Part shown: piece after piece, positions 35,268 to 46,480 of the stretch | Layout of the letters: the number at the start of each line of letters is the position of its first letter | How positions within the stretch are numbered: the stretch's first letter is position 1 | Source: Ambrosia x helenae | Taxonomy: Eukaryota > Streptophyta > Magnoliopsida > Asterales > Asteraceae | Assembly (NCBI GenBank): GCA_030844895.1 | Contig: CM061223.1 | Span: 6,434,676-6,498,675 of the forward strand | Direction: 5' to 3' | Length of the DNA: 64,000 nt | The notes under the pieces: model-generated | Databases searched by the model: none | Told to the model about the DNA's origin: nothing | What the model saw: the letters and a program-made list of their open reading frames with translations, nothing else | Position numbers and translations under genes: made by a program

Positions 35268-38200
35268 TTAACCAACTCCAATCATCCTCAAGCATTGCTC
35301 AAACTTCACACCTGACAACACTTTAGTCAACATATCAGCATAATTGACATCTGTATGCACCTTCTTGATTAAGACCTCCTTTGACTTTACAATTTCTCTG
35401 ATGAAATGAAGTTTCACCCTGATGTGCTTAGTTCTTTCATGATAAACACTGTCTTTTGACAACTGAATTGCCCCTTGATTATCACAATTGACCTCAACAC
35501 CTCTGACTTTGATTCCCAGCTCTTCTACAAATCTGAACAGCCACAAAGCCTCTTTCACAGCCTCTGTTAATGCTATATACTCTGCCTTAGTAGTGGACAG
35601 ACATGTTGTAATGAAGCTTTCCAACTTACAACTCCTGCCCATACCTTAAACACATAACCAGTTATTGACCTACCCTTATCAGGGTCCTTTGCATAGTCAG
35701 CATCAACAAAACCAACAACTGACTTATCACATTCAGCATACTCACCAAATGTGATCCCTATCCCCTTTGTACCATTCAAATACTTGAGTATCCACTTGAC
35801 TGCATTCCAATGAGCCTTTCCTGGATTAGCTATGTACCTACTCACAATACTTACAGCATAACCCAGATCTGGTCTTGTACAAACCAGAAGAAACATCAAA
35901 CTGCCTACAACATTTGCATAAGGCACCCTTCTCATGAATGCAGCTTCCTCTTCAGTCTTAGGAGAGTCTTGAGCAGATAACTTGAAATGTTGAGCTATAG
36001 GAGTAGAAACAGGCTTACACTTATCCATTCCAAAATTCATCAAAATCTTCTGAATATAGGAGCACTGTGTTAACCTTAGTGTCTTTTCAGATCTATTTCT
36101 ACTAATCTCCATACCAATGATCTTCTTAGCATTACCAAGTTCCTTCATTTCAAACTGCTCCATCAACACTTGTTTTGTATCATTAATAATATGCTTATCT
36201 TTACAAGAAATAAGCATATCATCTACATACAATAACAAGTAGACAAACTCTCCTGTTGCATACTCTTTATAATACACACAATGATCATAACTACTCCTGT
36301 TGAAACCTTTAGTAGTTATATGTTCATCAAAATGTTTATACCATTGTCTAGGGGATTGTTTTAAACCATATAGGGACTTTTGTAGTAAACATACCTTTGA
36401 TTCCGGTCTCTCCACCTCAAAACCTTGAGGTTGTCTCATATAAATATTTTCTTCAAGATTGCCATGAAGAAAGGCAGTTTTCACATCCAACTGCTCTAGT
36501 TCATAGTCTTCAGCAGCCGTTATAGACAAGATTGTTCTTATGGAATAATGTTTCACCACATGTGAAAATATATCATTATAATCAATACCTTCTTTCTGTG
36601 TGAATCCCTTAGCTACAAGCCTAGCCTTGTATCTAGGGACTTCAACACCTGGAATACCTTCCTTTAACTTGTAAATCCACTTGCACCCTACCAACTTGTG
36701 ATCTTTGGGAGCATCAACAAGTTTCTAGGTTTGATTCTTTTCAAGGGATCTCATTTCTTCTTCCATTGCTATTATCCACTTTTCTTTATCAATACATGAC
36801 ACCGCATCATCAAAAGTTAATGGCCCTTGTGTACTTTCTTCTTCTGCCATAAACAACACAGGCATCAAATTACTTGATTCCCTGAATATAACAGGTTTCC
36901 CAGCATTTTCTCTTCTTGGCCTGTCTTTGGCTATACTATAAGGTTCTGAACCACTTGAACTTCCATCAATGTGACCAAAACTAATACCTGTGGCCTGTGC
37001 AGGGGCATTTTGGTCATTTATCTCTTCAGCAGGCTCCACCTCAAACTGAACTCCAGTTTCACCTTGCTTACTTGCATCTTTTTCTACCAAATCCCTATAC
37101 ATAACATCCTCTTTCCAAGCTACAACATCCCTACTCACAATCACCTTTGGACTAACATCATCAAGCCTCCACAACCTATGCCCTTTTACACCACCAGGAC
37201 AACCTATCATTATACATTTCTCAGCTCTTGGTTCAAGTTTACCCTGGCTTATATAAGCAAAAGCCAGTGAACCAAATACTCTTAGATTATCATATTCCAC
37301 CTTCTTTCCTGACCACTTCTCAATAGGAGTCAACATTCCAATGGCTGTTGATGGACTCCTGTTGACCAAATAAGCAGCAGTTGATACTGCTTCTGCCCAG
37401 AACCTTTTGGGAAGTCCTGAACTGATCAACATGCATCTGACCTTATCAAGGAGAGTTCTATTCATCCATTCCACCAAGCCATTTTGCTGTAGTGTACCAA
37501 GGACTGTGAGATGTCTAGCTATGCCTCTTTCTTTACAAAACTGATTAAATTCCATACTACAAAACTCTAAACCATTATCTGTCCTTAACTTCTTTAGTTT
37601 TCTATTTGTTTGCCTTTCAACCAAAGCTAGCCAGTCTTTGAAATTACCAAAAGCTTCATACTTATGCTTTTGAACAAATACCCAAACTCTCCTAGAATAA
37701 TCATCTATTAAGGACAGAAAATACCTTGCACCTCCAAGGACTGAGTTTTAGCAGGACCCCAAAGATTTGCATGAGCATAATCCAATATACCTTTGGTCAC
37801 AACTGTTCTTCTTCCAAACTTGACCCTGTGAGCCTTCCCTAGTATACAATTTTCACAGTGACCCACACCACAAACACTTGTTTCACCAAACACCTTCTAT
37901 TTATTCAGTTCAACTAAACCTTGATCACTAATGTGGCCAAGTCTCTGATGCCACAACTTACTTTGTGCACCAAGATCTTCACTTACAAGATTTTCAGCCC
38001 CTTCAACAGCACTACCATCTAATTCATAGATGTTATTTTCTTTTCTTGATCCGGACAAAATCACCATTGATCCCTTTATCACCCTTGCTTTTCCATTTTT
38101 CAGATTGATATGATATCCTAATCTCTCAAAAGTTCCAAGAGAGATCAGATTCCTGGTTAAACTTGGTATATACCTTACATTCTCTAGGTCTATACAAGTT

Positions 38201-38376
38201 CCATTGTTCAACTTGAATGTAATAGTACCATGCCCTTTTATTTGGCATGGTCTATCATCACCCAATTGAACCACCCCCAAATCTTCCATTATTAGATCTT
38301 TAAACAATTCAATAAAAGGACACAATATGAAAGGAACCACCTGAGTCCATGACCCATCTGCCTTTGTATACTCCAC
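35268..38376 (-). pseudogene. Copia pol (pre-integrase, integrase, RT, RNase H), interrupted
   Basis: 38376-37708 has the GAG-pre-integrase LWHQRLGHIS, with an in-frame stop near 37894. The frame changes around 37720, then the integrase core shows SLIDDYSR, LRTDNGLEF and QQNGLVEWMNR. A TAG near 36722 breaks integrase from RT (36694-35573), which has LVAKGFTQKEGIDY, TAFLHGNL and the catalytic LLLYVDDML. The RNase H end lies in another frame (35642-35268), with STTKAEYIAL and HIRVKLHFIRE. Three or more lesions make it inactive. Confidence 0.9.
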
Positions 38377-39214
38377 TAGTTACAACTAGAACATCAGAAT
38401 TCTCATATCCATCAACTGAACCATCAGGAGAAGATAAATTACCTTGAAATTTTGAACTGCTTTCAAACTTCTTCTTTTTTCTTTCTGGACAGTCTTTCTT
38501 TAAATGCTTCTCAGAGTTACAGATGTAACACTTTCTTTTGAATCTTGACTTAGATCTTGCACCATTCTTGTTACTATTGTTGTTCTTGAAAGATCTCTGT
38601 TCTGTTCTTCCCCTAACAAACAAGCCTTCACCACTTTCATCCTTCAAATCTGTCATCTTCTTCAATTCTTTAGAATTTAAGACAGTCAACACTTCTTCCA
38701 TCGACAAAGTATCCCTCCCATACATGAGAGTGTCAACTTAATGCTCAAAAGAGGAAGGTAATGAAGTCAAGAATATTATTGGTTGATCTTCATCATCCAG
38801 TGTCACCTCTATATTCTCAAGATCTAGGATAAGTTTATTAAACTCATCTGTATGATCTTCAAGAGTCTTCCCTGATGTCATATTAAACGTATACAATCTC
38901 TTCTTCAGATACAATCTATTCGCCAGTGATTTTGTCATGTACAAACTCTCTAATTTTGCCCAAATTCCAGCAGCTGAAGTTTCTTTAGACACCTTTCTCA
39001 ACCCCCTATCACCCAAACTCAGGATGATAGCATTGTGTGCCTTCTCAAGAACATCTTTCTTCTCCTTATCAGTCATTGTAGTAGGCAATTGGTTTTCACC
39101 CAACAAGGCATCAACAACACCCTGATGAACCAATAACGCCCTCATCTTCAACCTCCAGAGCCCAAAGTCGTTCTTGCTATCAAATTTCTCTAATTCGAAC
39201 TTGGTCATCACCAT
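38309..39214 (-). pseudogene. Copia gag and protease, interrupted
   Basis: 39214-38738 is the gag capsid segment (FDSKNDFGLWRLKMRALL). An in-frame stop at about 38735-38737 separates it from 38725-38309, which has the zinc knuckle CYICNSEKHLKKDC and the protease site VMDSGGSF. The frame then shifts near 38320. The DSG catalytic triplet is present. Confidence 0.88.
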
Positions 39215-39288
39215 CTCTTCTCTGATTAATCACGGATCACAAAGAAATCGTTGATTCGATCCCTAACTAACGTGGCTCTGATACCAAT

Positions 39289-39630
39289 TGTTGTAAACAA
39301 TCAATGATAATACAATAATAGAATCAAAGAAAGAAACCCAAACCAAATGATTATTATAACCCAAGAAAATTCAAGTGAAAGATTACAAAGAAAAGAATGA
39401 AAGGAATTGAATGAAACAGAATGAATGAAACATTAGGCTCTAAACACAGCTTATAACGACTAATCAATTGCTAACTGAAAATTAGCATCTTCAGCCCTTT
39501 ATCTTTCCTCGTTGACAAACTTAGCCCTCAAACTTTATACTTCCAGTCCCTGAGCTTTTGGACTTTATTAATTGTGACAAATAACTATTGTTGACTCCTG
39601 TTGACTGCATCTTGACAACATATTATAACA
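39289..39630 (-). repeat. 5' LTR of the Copia element
   Basis: Same 342-bp repeat, adjoining the primer site on its inner side. Confidence 0.95.
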
Positions 39631-39644
39631 GGGGAAAGATTGTC

Positions 39645-39775
39645 ACTTGGGCTATAGCCTAGTGGTAACACCATAGGTGTTTAGGGGGAAGGAAGCCAGG
39701 TTCGATCCAGATGGGGATTAAATAAGAAGATTTTGTAATAAAAAGGGTGTAAAGAAGGGGTGTAAAAAAAAGAGC
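39645..39775 (+). mobile_element. tRNA-derived SINE inside the dead family member
   Basis: Good A box TAGCCTAGTGG at 39655-39665 and exact B box AGGTTCGATCC at 39698-39708, followed by an A-rich tail. It lies between the Copia insertion point and the remaining gene tail. Confidence 0.7.
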
Positions 39776-39860
39776 AGGGTAAAAGATGATGATAGCACCC
39801 AACCTCTGTTGTTGATTTCAATGGTTGCGGTTGAAGCACCTCTTTCCTTAGCTTGCGGGC

Positions 39861-40859
39861 CTAATATAGAACTGTTTGTAACTAATTAGTTAAAGTTGTT
39901 AAATGATCTGTTATGCGTGATCGGTTTATGTGATATTACTTCCTGTTTTAATCACAGGTAATTTTGGTGTGTGATTTCTTTATTTTTTTTAGCTTGTTAT
40001 TCGATCCAAAACTTTAGAAACTCAGCCTGCCCATATCTTAGTAGTTCATTGAATGGACTTTGCCTAGAACTGAAAAAAGCTAGTGTTCAAACGAATCAAA
40101 CCGTTCCCGACAAAAAAAGGTTAGGTTACTGATGAATTAATAAATGAATATGATGGCACGTTTTTTGTGCCTTGCCCGCTTCACCATAATCGGCAAAACA
40201 TTGGTGGTTTAAGAGGTTGAACGATGCGGTCCAGATCTGTGATGTTCCTAATGTTGCGTGTAATAATATTGGTTAATGTAGACCACTATGGAGCGAAGGC
40301 TGACGACACCGATGATTATGAGGTACGTTGGATATCATAGCCACAAAACACATGGATGACTCATGTGTGTTATTGTCTCTTACTTTTCTGAAACATGTGT
40401 TTTGTCTCTTACATTTGAATGGTTAATTCTTATATTTTGGTCTATAGGCATTTATGGAAGCATGGAGGAGTGCTTGTAGTTCTTCCAAGGGAACTGAGTT
40501 TGTGGTTCCCAAGAACAAAGTGTATCATCTTAAGCCCATCACAATTTAAATCGCCAAGAGGCTGAACAAAGAGGTGGTTTAAAAGGTTGAATAGCATTGA
40601 CGAGCCGATGACGATGGTGGGTTTGAAGACGGTACTTGTTCGTTTTGTGAAGAAACCGATTTGTTTTTTTCTATTAAAGTTGTGCTTTTTCATTTAAAAA
40701 CATTTGTTTTTCATTTAAAAACATATGTTTTTGCTGTTTGAGATCTTAATTTATCATATGTTTTTGTGTTTATGTTATATTTTTCCTATGTTTTTTGTTG
40801 TTTAGGGTTTAATTTATCCTATGTTACAGACGATAATTTACATCTACTACAAGAAAACA
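39861..40859. other. Intergenic, no gene seen
   Basis: The frame at 40442-40693 has no recognisable motif. The right part grades into AAACATATGTTTTT-type repeats. Confidence 0.45.
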
Positions 40860-41346
40860 TATGTTACAGACTATAAGTGTGTGAAAACATATGTTTTTGT
40901 TGTGGGGATATAATTTATTATATGTTTTTGTGAGATAAGTTTGTGAAAACATATGTTTTTGTTGTTGGGATATAATTTATTATATGTTTTTTGTGAGATA
41001 AGTCGTGAAAACCAATGTTTTTGTTGTTGGGGTTATAATTTATTTATGTTTTTGTGAAATAAGTTGCAAAAACATATGTAATTGTTAAAAAAAAACTTAT
41101 GTTTTTCCCTGGATAAGAGTGAATATGGTTTTAGAGAGATAAGATAGGAGAGATGAGAGAGGATATTGAAAATTAAGAGAGAGACCACTTACATGTACCA
41201 TTTTATCATTTCATGACTAAATAAATATCTTTATTATTGATCAAAAAGCAGAAACAAGAACCACCATAGATCAAGATGAATGAGTAGTAAGATAGAGGTT
41301 TAAGGGGTTTTCTTAAGTGGGGAGGGTTTTCAAATTATCCCTCCCT

Positions 41347-41380
<34 letters not shown>

Positions 41381-41870
41381 TAGGGAAGGGATAATTTGAA
41401 AACTCTTCCCAGTTAAGAAAACCCATTAAACTGATCAACGGTTGTGATTGTTTTTTATTATTTTAATAAAAAGTTACTAAGATAAACTACAAAAAGGGCA
41501 TGAATGTCCAAAATAAAAATACTTTCCTCTCTCCTTTCTCATCTCTCATCTCACCAATAATATATAGTAAATTCTAACCCAACAACAAAAACATATGTTT
41601 TCATGAGCTTATTTCGCTAAAAACATGTAAAAATTATAAACCAACAACAAAAACATATGTTTTTACGACTTATATCACTAAAAACATGTGATAAATTATA
41701 ATCTAACAACAAAAACATGTAGGTTTATAACACAAAACAACAAAAAAAACATACGTTTTCATGACTTTATCTTACTAAAAACATGTGATAAATTATAACC
41801 CAACAACAAAAACATGCAGAATTATAACACACACAAAAAAAAACATATGTTTTCACACAGAAAAGCACTA
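40860..41870. repeat. Large foldback region with a nested palindromic MITE
   Basis: Units around AAAACATATGTTTTTGTTGTTGG (40880-41090) recur in reverse complement at 41580-41860. GAGAGATGAGAGAGGA near 41150 pairs with TCCTTTCTCATCTCTCATC near 41535. At the centre (about 41310-41425), TTTTCTTAAGTGGGGAGGG and its complement flank a TA/CA microsatellite. Confidence 0.65.
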
Positions 41871-42534
41871 TATTAGAAAGGATGAAGCATGACTACCATA
41901 AAACCCATGAGAACATTTATACATCCAAATAAAAAACATATGTTGTACCTTTGATATACATAACAAAAAAGATAAATTCATGAACATTCACACAAAAAAA
42001 GATAAATTCATGAACATTCACACATCCAAATAAAAAAACAAAAAAAAATCTTCAGATCTACCGGTTGTATTTTCTTGCTTTGGGTAGTTGTACCAAGTGT
42101 AAAAGCAGTTGTACCTTTCTTCTCTTGATATTAGAAAGGATGAAGCATGACCATCATAAATCCCAGATCTAGAACCACGTCGCACAAATCTAAATGAAAC
42201 CCAGATCTAGAACTTCAGTCCCAAAAATGAACAACAAAAATAGGGTTGCAGGTTGTGTTTGATTTTCTTAAAGAATGTTTTTGTTCTAGATAAAATAATT
42301 TTTTTTTATCCAAAACCAATATAGCATATGATGATTTAAAAATAATAATTTAATAATAACGAATGAAATGTTTGTTATATCCCTCATTCCCCCTGTCGCC
42401 AACCACCGATCACAAAGCTAGCTGTATGCCTGTATGTATACTCTAGTGGACCCTGCACAATCATTGTTTTCTTTTCCAATTTTCTTCCTCAACCACCTTC
42501 TCTCATCTTCATCTTCTTCTCCCTTCTTCTTCTT
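41871..42534. other. Intergenic, no gene seen
   Basis: AT-rich with short direct repeats such as GATAAATTCATGAACATTCACAC. No coding signal. Confidence 0.5.

Positions 42535-42597
<63 letters not shown>
42535..42597. repeat. (TAA)n microsatellite, left half
   Basis: About 60 bp of TAA units. The repeat resumes at 43364 on the far side of the Helitron. Confidence 0.95.
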
Positions 42598-42599
<2 letters not shown>

Positions 42600-43363
42600 T
42601 AGGTATTAGTTGCCAGCGCTTCGCTGCGGGTGCGGCTGTTGTGCGAAACGCGGCGGGAGCTTCTGTTGCGTTGAGTGTTTGGCGGACGTTAAAGATCGCG
42701 CGTCGCCGTGGGAGCTCCTGTTGCGTGGAGGGTTTCGTGGACATAAAAGATAATATTAAGTGACTGTTATTCTTGCGTGAGCTTCAAAAAAATACTCGCG
42801 GCTAAAAGCTAAAAGTTTGGTGGTCAAAGTTTGAAATGCTAAAAGCTAAAATTTTGGCCAAAGTGCAATGCAAGTTTAAAAAAGTTGAGTGGTCAAAGTT
42901 TGAAATCCTAAAAGCTAAAATTTTGGTGGTCAAAGTTTGAAATCCTAAAAGCTAAAAGTTTGATGGTCAAATTAGAAGAAAATAAAGTTAAGCTAAAAGT
43001 TAGTAGCCAAAGTTTTAAATCCTAACAACTAAAAGTTTGTTCGTCTAAGTTTGGTGGTCAAATTAGAAGAAAATAAAGTTAACCTAAAAGTTAGTGGCAA
43101 AAATAAAGTTAACGTAAAAGTTAGTGGCCAATATATATATTAGGTGGTCAAATTGGAAGAAAATAAAGTTAAGCTAAAAGTTAGTGGCCAAAGTTAAATC
43201 ATAAAAGCTTAAAGTTTGTTGGTCTAAGTTTGATGGTCAAATTAGAAGAAAATAAAGTTAACCTAAAAGTTAGTGGCAGAAATAAAATTAACGTAAAAAT
43301 TAGTGGCCAATATATATTAAAACAAAGACACTATTGAAGTGTCTTTGTATTAATATATATAGA
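42598..43363 (-). mobile_element. Complete non-autonomous Helitron (766 bp)
   Basis: Minus strand: 5' end TCTATATATATTAATAC at 43363. The 3' end has a hairpin around AGCGAAGCGCT and terminal CTAGT at 42602-42598. The host bases are A on the 5' side and T on the 3' side, the canonical AT target, with no duplication. It interrupts a TAA microsatellite. The interior repeats GCTAAAAGTTTGGTGGTCAA-like units and has no Rep/helicase frame. Related sequence lies at 51440-51786. Confidence 0.85.
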
Positions 43364-43386
43364 TAATAATAATAATAATAATAATA

Positions 43387-43420
<34 letters not shown>

Positions 43421-43430
43421 AATATCTACT
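43364..43430. repeat. (TAA)n/(TTA)n microsatellite, right half
   Basis: TAA units switching to TTA units, continuing the tract split by the Helitron. Confidence 0.9.
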
Positions 43431-43789
43431 TCCTTCGTTTTAAACTCCCTTAATTTTCATCATCATCATGCCTGCTTAGTGGGGAAGAAATCATCCAAAA
43501 GGTCTGAAAAAAATTGAAAAGAGAGAGAGAGAGACTTGCTTGAATATGTGAAATGTTTGTTTTTTTGAAATGAGATAGAGAGAGAAATAACTGAAGAGTT
43601 TAAGGAGAAAGAGATAGAGATACACTTTTCACTTTTTGTCAGGGTAAAATAACAAAACACAATATCGAAAATAACCTTGGCATCATTTTTAGAGTCACCT
43701 ACGTGGCTAAATTAGGGCCTTGTGAATAGGTTTCTTGGGTTTCTTCATCTTAACATGGTTTGCAAATTATAATTACCCTATATATATAA

Positions 43790-44185
43790 CAAAGGTCATA
43801 TTTCGTGAGAAGTGTGCAAAGGATTAAAAATTGATATTTAGGCATCATTTTTTGGATTTATTCAATATGTTTTGGATTGTTTAGGCTAAAATAACACCAA
43901 ACATAACACTTAAAAACACAAAATAATTTATTTTGACCTTAAAACTTAAAACACAATGCCAAGAACATGTGTTCTACATTGTTGTCTTTTAGCCGTGTGT
44001 TTTAACTATGTTTTAAATTCCACGGCTATAAAACATTATATTGTGTATTAAATTGTTGTATTTGGTGTTTTTTCTAGCAAAAACAACCTAAAACATCATA
44101 CCTAAATTCAAAACACGATGCCTACATATCAATTCTTGATCCTTCTCACAGTTATCACAAAATATAGCCTTTGTACTTGAACCTT

Positions 44186-44187
<2 letters not shown>
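43790..44187. mobile_element. Palindromic MITE, copy 1
   Basis: Ends CAAAGGTCATATTTCGTGAG and its imperfect complement (CACAAAATATAGCCTTTG), with about 70-bp inverted arms including TAGGCATC. It sits in TA-rich flanks. Confidence 0.65.
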
Positions 44188-44230
<43 letters not shown>

Positions 44231-44235
<5 letters not shown>

Positions 44236-44640
44236 GGAGTTAGGGTACAAAGGCTATGTTTCGTGAGAAGGATTAAAATTGATATGTAGGCATCATTTTT
44301 TTTTTGTATTTAGTCATGTTTTTTTGGATTATTTAAGCTAAAATAGCACTAAATATGACAATCAAAGCACATAAAACAATATATTTTAGGCTTAAAAATT
44401 TAAAACGCCATGCTAAGAACATATATTTTGAATTATTGTGTTTTAGTTGTGTGTTTAATTATGTTTTAAATTTCATGGCTATAACACATTGAACTGTGTT
44501 TTAAATTGGTATGTTTGATGTTTTTTTCAACAAAAATAACCTAAAATATCATACCTAAATTCAAAACATGATTCATACATGTCAATTTTTAATCCTCCTC
44601 ACACTTCTCACGAAATATGACCTTTGTAACCGAACCTTTA
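44231..44640. mobile_element. Palindromic MITE, copy 2
   Basis: A direct copy of the element at 43790, separated from it by a (TA)n tract (44190-44230) and followed by a TA/TG microsatellite (44643-44697). Ends AAGGTGG..GGGTACAAAGGC and complement. Confidence 0.65.
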
Positions 44641-44642
44641 CC

Positions 44643-44697
<55 letters not shown>

Positions 44698-45079
44698 GGT
44701 CAGTTATTGTACAAATGAGTTTTAACCTATAAATGGGTCTTAATGTTAGAAGTAAATAATGATTTTTTTTTGTTAAGCATGTTTTTAATTCTAAAGTCGA
44801 AAAAATGTGTAGTTACTCTAGCACAGTAATTACTAGTAATTACTGTCACTAAAGTAATTGTACTTATTTTTCCATTTAGAAACCATTCTTTAATTGATGG
44901 GAAAAAAACAAAATAATAATTTAATGTAATCATATAGATTGAGATGGAGATGCTATTGAAAATGTATAAAAAATATTATTTAATTGAAAAGAAGAGAGAA
45001 AATATGGTGCTTTTTATTGTAATTATATAGATTGAGAGGAAGATGATATTGTGAATGCCCTTGGTATGCATATGTCTTC

Positions 45080-45090
45080 TATAAATATAT
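45080..45090 (+). promoter_or_regulatory. TATA box of the S-protein-homologue gene
   Basis: CTATAAATATA about 60 bp before the ATG at 45144. Confidence 0.55.
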
Positions 45091-45143
45091 GACATTTGAA
45101 AGGAACAGATAAATACTTATTCTCATTGTTCAAAGCGTGAAAA

Positions 45144-45569
45144 ATGAGGATACTTGTTACAAAAAAGCTTTTATATGTTTTCATGTTGTTAACTTGCTTT
45201 TTTATACCACCTTCTCATGGCAAATTTTGTCATCATGACTGGTATGTTCATGTATTAAACGGAATCCAAAATTCTGTAATCGATGTTCATGTGAAATCAA
45301 AAGATGACGATCTAGGGCATCACAGCATCACGTTTGGTCAAGAATATGAATTCAATTTTTGTGAAAGTGTATTTCGCAATACTGTTTTCGCGGGAGATTT
45401 TTCCCAGGGATCTCGGTTTGCACATTTTAATGTTTTTGATAAAGAAATATCACATATGTTTTATGATGGCATAAATGTTTATTGGCTACTGAAACAAGAC
45501 GGATATTACTTATCAAAAGAAAATAAACCCATTGATGATCCATCATGGATGTTTAGAGGACATTGGTAG
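45144..45569 (+). CDS. S-protein homologue (plant self-incompatibility S1 family), secreted, 141 aa
   Basis: Intronless small secreted protein of the S1/SPH family (PF05938 by recall). A signal peptide of about 26 residues (MRILVTKKLLYVFMLLTCFF...SHG) is followed by WYVHVLNGI, the family hallmark SKDDDLGHH, ITFGQEYEFNF, FNVFD and a C-terminal WLLKQDGYYLS. Family members are secreted. Poppy PrsS is the known pollen-rejection ligand, while most SPH proteins have no known role. The Cys usually found before SKDDDLG is Val here, and the later conserved Cys of the F-x-C and C-x4-C-x-W segments are also absent. Two other Cys are present (near residues 29 and 73). A poly(A) signal AATAAA is near 45603. 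Confidence 0.88.
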   Translation: MRILVTKKLLYVFMLLTCFFIPPSHGKFCHHDWYVHVLNGIQNSVIDVHVKSKDDDLGHHSITFGQEYEFNFCESVFRNTVFAGDFSQGSRFAHFNVFDKEISHMFYDGINVYWLLKQDGYYLSKENKPIDDPSWMFRGHW

Positions 45570-45684
45570 TAAGAATTACCTTCAAGTATAATTGTAAGAT
45601 TCTAATAAAATTATATTAATCGTATGCTTGTTAATTCTCTGATAGCGTATATTTTTGCCTTTTTTTTTCTTTCTTGTGTGTCAA

Positions 45685-45688
<4 letters not shown>

Positions 45689-45781
<93 letters not shown>

Positions 45782-45782
45782 T
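45689..45782. repeat. (ATT)n microsatellite
   Basis: About 90 bp of TTA units just downstream of the S-protein-homologue gene. It gives poly-Tyr and poly-Asn frames that are not genes. Confidence 0.95.
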
Positions 45783-45953
45783 AGGAATCCTCCTAACAAC
45801 CCTGAAACTCCTACTACCCCAAAACTACTTTCAATACATCTAAAATCAAACAAAACATTAAAAGCAATAACCTACGAATCCCTTAGATTTCATTCCATTA
45901 TCTTGTTGTTAGCCTCGAACCTTTGGAGTGACACAACTTGGTCATTTAAACTA

Positions 45954-46090
45954 ACAAATATTCACATAGGGGTTGAGGGCCCAACGGGAGAAGCAAAGCA
46001 TCTTAAAGCACCTAATTTAAAGAGGTCATGAGTTAAAACTCTACGAGGATAAAATTTGTTATTAAAAAAAAAAAAACTCACAAATATTCA
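45954..46090 (+). mobile_element. SINE-like insert
   Basis: An 11-bp duplication ACAAATATTCA (45954-45964 and 46080-46090) brackets sequence ending in a 13-base A run. The internal B box is degenerate (GAGTTAAAACTC). Confidence 0.6.
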
Positions 46091-46461
46091 AGTCAAAACG
46101 GATTTCTTTGGAAACCTAATCTTTCTTTCTTCTAATTATGTTAATTGTGTTATTTAGTAAAATCAAGATTTAGATTTCTACCTTAAATTAAGCATACAAA
46201 TTGTCAATACATACTTTGTAATTTCAAATCGTAATATAGAAATATAACCAAATTAATAAAAAATTTACGTAATTTAAAATATATAATTGTTTTATTAACT
46301 TATTAGTATAATATAAAAGAAGTCCTTATTTTCATATAAATGCTAAATGCCAATATAATTGATTTGTATTAAGTTCTTTTAAAACCATTAAATGATTTTT
46401 TTTTGTTGTTATATAATTTTTGTACTAATTAATGTGTAATTTGAATAAGTATTTGTGTTGA

Positions 46462-46480
46462 ACTAGATCTTGCTGCGCAA
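46462..46480 (-). mobile_element. Helitron 3' terminus (minus strand)
   Basis: On the minus strand, CTTGC-GCA-GCAAG hairpin, then AT and CTAGT ending at 46462, next base T. The 5' end to the right was not located. Confidence 0.5.

Larger units (their letters stand above)
34899..39630 (-). mobile_element. Full-length Copia LTR retrotransposon (Tork-like), inactive
   Basis: LTRs of 342 bp each (34899-35240 and 39289-39630) differ at about 7 positions by eye, roughly 2%. The primer site CGTGGCTCTGATACCA (39271-39286) is complementary to tRNA-Met. A purine tract (GAAGGTGGAGA on the minus strand) borders the 3' LTR at 35241-35255. The flanks GGGGG and GGGGA look like a 5-bp duplication with one change. 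Domain order on the minus strand is gag, protease, integrase, RT, RNase H. Several stops and frame shifts make it non-autonomous now. The Tork-lineage assignment is from the gag motif and is tentative. Confidence 0.92.
34690..39860 (+). pseudogene. Dead member D of the membrane-repeat family, split by two insertions
   Basis: 34703-34898 encodes a stretch like the membrane and Cys-rich region of member A (VVFVVLNMFLCYWRLL, then CSIFKCILWCLLCGA). The sequence resumes after the inserts at about 39780 with GATGATGATAGCACCC, matching the MMKAPG codons, then runs into stops. N-terminus and repeats are missing. A SINE (39645-39770) and a Copia element (34899-39630) lie in it. The SINE seems flanked by diverged copies of AGAGCGGGGGAAAGAT. 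Not functional. Confidence 0.75.

Noticed and set aside
45611..45853. Poly-Asn and poly-Tyr frames
   Set aside because: Translations of the ATT microsatellite.
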